A stretch of 64,000 nt of DNA from CAYTAU01 sp964442075 (lineage in GTDB: Bacteria; Bacteroidota; Bacteroidia; Bacteroidales; CAYTAU01): the NCBI GenBank assembly GCA_964442075.1, contig CAYTWH010000017.1:1-64000 (forward strand), given 5' to 3'. Positions 62,051 through 64,000 of this stretch are shown here, one piece after another. The stretch's first letter is position 1. Each line of letters opens with the position of its first letter. Position numbers and translations under genes: made by a program. The notes under the pieces are model-generated. The model saw only the letters and a list, made by a program, of their open reading frames with translations, did no database searches and was not told where the DNA came from.

Positions 62051-64000
62051 ATGAAAGATATAAGAAAATATATTGAAATATTGACTGAATTTGCTGAAAG
62101 GAAATTAAAAAATCATTTTCAAATTGAAAAATTAGAATTAGATAATTTTGAGACAATAAATTCTTACTTGATTTATCAAACAATCAAGGAAAACAAGAAG
62201 CAGAAAAACACACTAATCTACGTACCTGATAAAGAAACAAAATCACAATTTTATATTCCTGCAATTTTCACTCTTGCTCTATACAATTTTATTGACAATT
62301 ATTTAGACGATTCTACAAACTATGCAAAAGGCGATATTATTCAAAAAAAAGGTCAACGTTATGAAATAAATAAAATTTCAACGTCTCATATTGAATTAAT
62401 AAAAAAAGATAAATGCAATACTAAAATAACTATCAAACCTAATGCAGTTAAAAGTTATATCATTACGACAGCAAATTTAAAAAATAGGCAAGTAAAGTTG
62501 AAATTTGATTTTTATAGAGATTTTTTTAATGATATGTTGGCGGTTGGAGATAAAGAAATACCATCAAAGTTTAAATACAAATCGGTAATCGTAACAGATA
62601 AAAGCATTGAAAAAGAATTGAAGAAACATACAATTAAAGATAAAAGTATTCACAAAGCTTTCCCTTTTCAATACATAACAAAAACTGGTAAAAAGACCGA
62701 CAACTTACCAATTGACCCGATGATATACATAGTCAATGATTATGAAACCGCACGTAAACAAATTTTTGATAAAGGAATAAAAGTGCGTAGTGTAACTATT
62801 ATCGGCTCAAATAAATATAAAGATTGCCACCTTCAAATATCAGAAGATTTGAACAATAAAAGAATTGAGAATTGTCTGATGGTAGGAAGTGCTGATATTG
62901 CTGAAAATTCTATTCCTGATTTACTCAAATGGAAATGGACTTTGCCAGAATTAAATTACTTCAATTATTTTACAACATACCAAATAAAAAAGATTGTTGT
63001 TGAAAATGATGAATTTACTAATTATCTAAAAGATTTTGATTCCATAATTGCTCGGTTAGAAAATGAATATGGAATTAACCTGAAAGAATTATACAAATTT
63101 GTAAGAAATCTATTTCCAATTATTATTCCATCAGACCAAAGTAGATTAATTACGCAACTTGATAATTTATTGATTTATTTTGAAAAAGAAGGAAAGGATA
63201 TTGTTGAAACTGCATTTTATGAAATAGACGAATATGATTACGAAGAAATATGGGATGATATTTTTGAAAAATTCAGTTCTTTAATTGATTGTAAAAGAGA
63301 CAGTCGGACAAAATCTGAAAAAGTACAGGAATTTTATAGAATTGATTATTTAGTTGTACCAAAAGAATATTTAGGTATTTGGGACGAAGAAGTAAATAAA
63401 AATATTATTAGAAATATTATCTCTTTTAAGGATTTTGAAAACCTTGATATAACAAATAAAACAATCGTTTTCTTAGGTTTTTTCGGGTACAATCATTTAA
63501 AGTCAATGATATACAATTCAAACCAAATAAACATAATTTTATACCCACAAGAGAAAGAGCATTTTGATAGCAATTTCAATAGACTAAAAAGGGAAACATA
63601 TTTTGAAATTAGAAATTCTGACAGAACTACAATATCTGGCATCTCATTCAAAGAAACAGAAAAGATTGAGAATATTTCAGAATTAATCTCACGATTATTT
63701 GAGCAAGATGACAAGAGTAAAATAAATCCTGATTATTCAGAAGTTAATTCATCAAATATTATTAAAGAATTAACATTTGAAAATGACACAGATATTTTGG
63801 AGCTGGATGAAAATAAAACAGTCTTATTAAAAATCAACCAAAAGGAACGCTTTGAGAAAGTTAAAAACCTAACCATTGGCGACAAAATCCGAGTTTATGA
63901 CAATTCATCAAAAGAAGAACTTTATCAAGTTGCATTAGAATTTGATACTGATGGAATGTTTACAAAGATTGAAAAATTTTCAAAACTATGGAAAAATGAG
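62051..64000 (+). CDS. Large defence-like protein, 5' part only (tentatively DrmE-like)
   Basis: An uninterrupted frame of 650 codons from an ATG to the window edge. It is not complete. Recognisable stretches: QFYIPAIFTLALYNFIDNYL near residue 80, KFDFYRDFFNDMLAVGDKEI, VRSVTIIGSNKYKDCHLQ (about 255), and near the end KVKNLTIGDKIRVYDNSSKE with KIEKFSKLWKNE. The overall pattern reminds me of DrmE of class 2 DISARM anti-phage systems, but this rests on memory of style only. If it is right, drmA, drmB, drmC and a C5 methylase should follow beyond the window. It has no signal peptide, so it is cytoplasmic. Confidence 0.75.
   Translation, partial: MKDIRKYIEILTEFAERKLKNHFQIEKLELDNFETINSYLIYQTIKENKKQKNTLIYVPDKETKSQFYIPAIFTLALYNFIDNYLDDSTNYAKGDIIQKKGQRYEINKISTSHIELIKKDKCNTKITIKPNAVKSYIITTANLKNRQVKLKFDFYRDFFNDMLAVGDKEIPSKFKYKSVIVTDKSIEKELKKHTIKDKSIHKAFPFQYITKTGKKTDNLPIDPMIYIVNDYETARKQIFDKGIKVRSVTIIGSNKYKDCHLQISEDLNNKRIENCLMVGSADIAENSIPDLLKWKWTLPELNYFNYFTTYQIKKIVVENDEFTNYLKDFDSIIARLENEYGINLKELYKFVRNLFPIIIPSDQSRLITQLDNLLIYFEKEGKDIVETAFYEIDEYDYEEIWDDIFEKFSSLIDCKRDSRTKSEKVQEFYRIDYLVVPKEYLGIWDEEVNKNIIRNIISFKDFENLDITNKTIVFLGFFGYNHLKSMIYNSNQINIILYPQEKEHFDSNFNRLKRETYFEIRNSDRTTISGISFKETEKIENISELISRLFEQDDKSKINPDYSEVNSSNIIKELTFENDTDILELDENKTVLLKINQKERFEKVKNLTIGDKIRVYDNSSKEELYQVALEFDTDGMFTKIEKFSKLWKNE

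Noticed and set aside
61820..62183. Minus-strand frames upstream of the DrmE-like gene
   Set aside because: Phe/Leu/Cys-rich translations of AT-rich DNA antisense to the real gene start, with no recognisable domain.

Overview
The window is AT-rich DNA from a member of the Bacteroidota. The evidence is a complete gldK-gldL-gldM-gldN cluster with a PorP/SprF-type gene in front (core type IX secretion/gliding machinery), a MurF-alanine racemase fusion, a secreted protein ending in a type IX sorting domain, BT4734/VapE and ArdC-type mobile genes, and several promoters with the Bacteroidota -7 box TAnnTTTG. I see no rRNA or complete tRNA gene.

Layout. 0.1-3.5 kb: a tyrosine recombinase with an unusual N-terminus, an uncharacterised protein and a 21-bp tandem array. 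3.5-25.3 kb: chromosomal backbone. It holds a thioredoxin-like lipoprotein, a class A penicillin-binding protein, topA, a degenerate arginase-fold protein, porP/sprF-like, gldKLMN, murF-alr, a TPR/SpoIIE phosphatase, tdk, an acidic protein and an M28 peptidase. 25.3-32.4 kb: mobile or accessory DNA with Fic, an RteC-like protein, a hairpin array, an excisionase-like HTH protein, a VapE-type primase/helicase and a YozE-like protein. A tRNA-3'-end-like fragment lies at its left edge, and 14 bp of it recur at the right edge. 32.5-42.6 kb: a defence island. A SNF2 helicase with a PLD-like N-terminus, a DUF4391 protein and a type III Mod methylase form a tight operon. A promoter, a GC-rich structured RNA candidate and a HEPN Abi gene follow, then a type III Res nuclease. 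42.7-45.1 kb: an RNase H-like exonuclease, a small HTH protein, an orphan methylase and a HigBA pair.

45.2-54.0 kb: an all-plus-strand run of small genes of prophage character. It contains membrane-anchored proteins, a transglutaminase-like protein, mostly-beta small proteins, a coiled-coil protein, a peptidoglycan-binding-like protein, a GH73 glucosaminidase and a spanin-like lipoprotein. There is no terminase, portal or tail gene, so if it is viral it is not an ordinary tailed phage. Two of its genes end at runs of 9-10 A where the -1 frame stays open. For the glucosaminidase that frame encodes a transmembrane tail. 54.1-57.8 kb: a large modular T9SS cargo protein. 57.8-62.0 kb: an ArsR regulator, a zinc-ribbon-like protein and a decayed paralogue, an ArdC antirestriction gene with two companions, a strong GC-rich inverted repeat, and more than 1 kb without a convincing gene. 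62.05-64.0 kb: the 5' part of a large open gene, tentatively DrmE-like, cut by the window edge.

The strongest leads are the RNA-plus-HEPN unit nested between Mod and Res, the unassigned structural/lysis cluster, and its two poly-A frameshift sites. All calls come from reading the sequence. No homology search, folding or alignment software was run.
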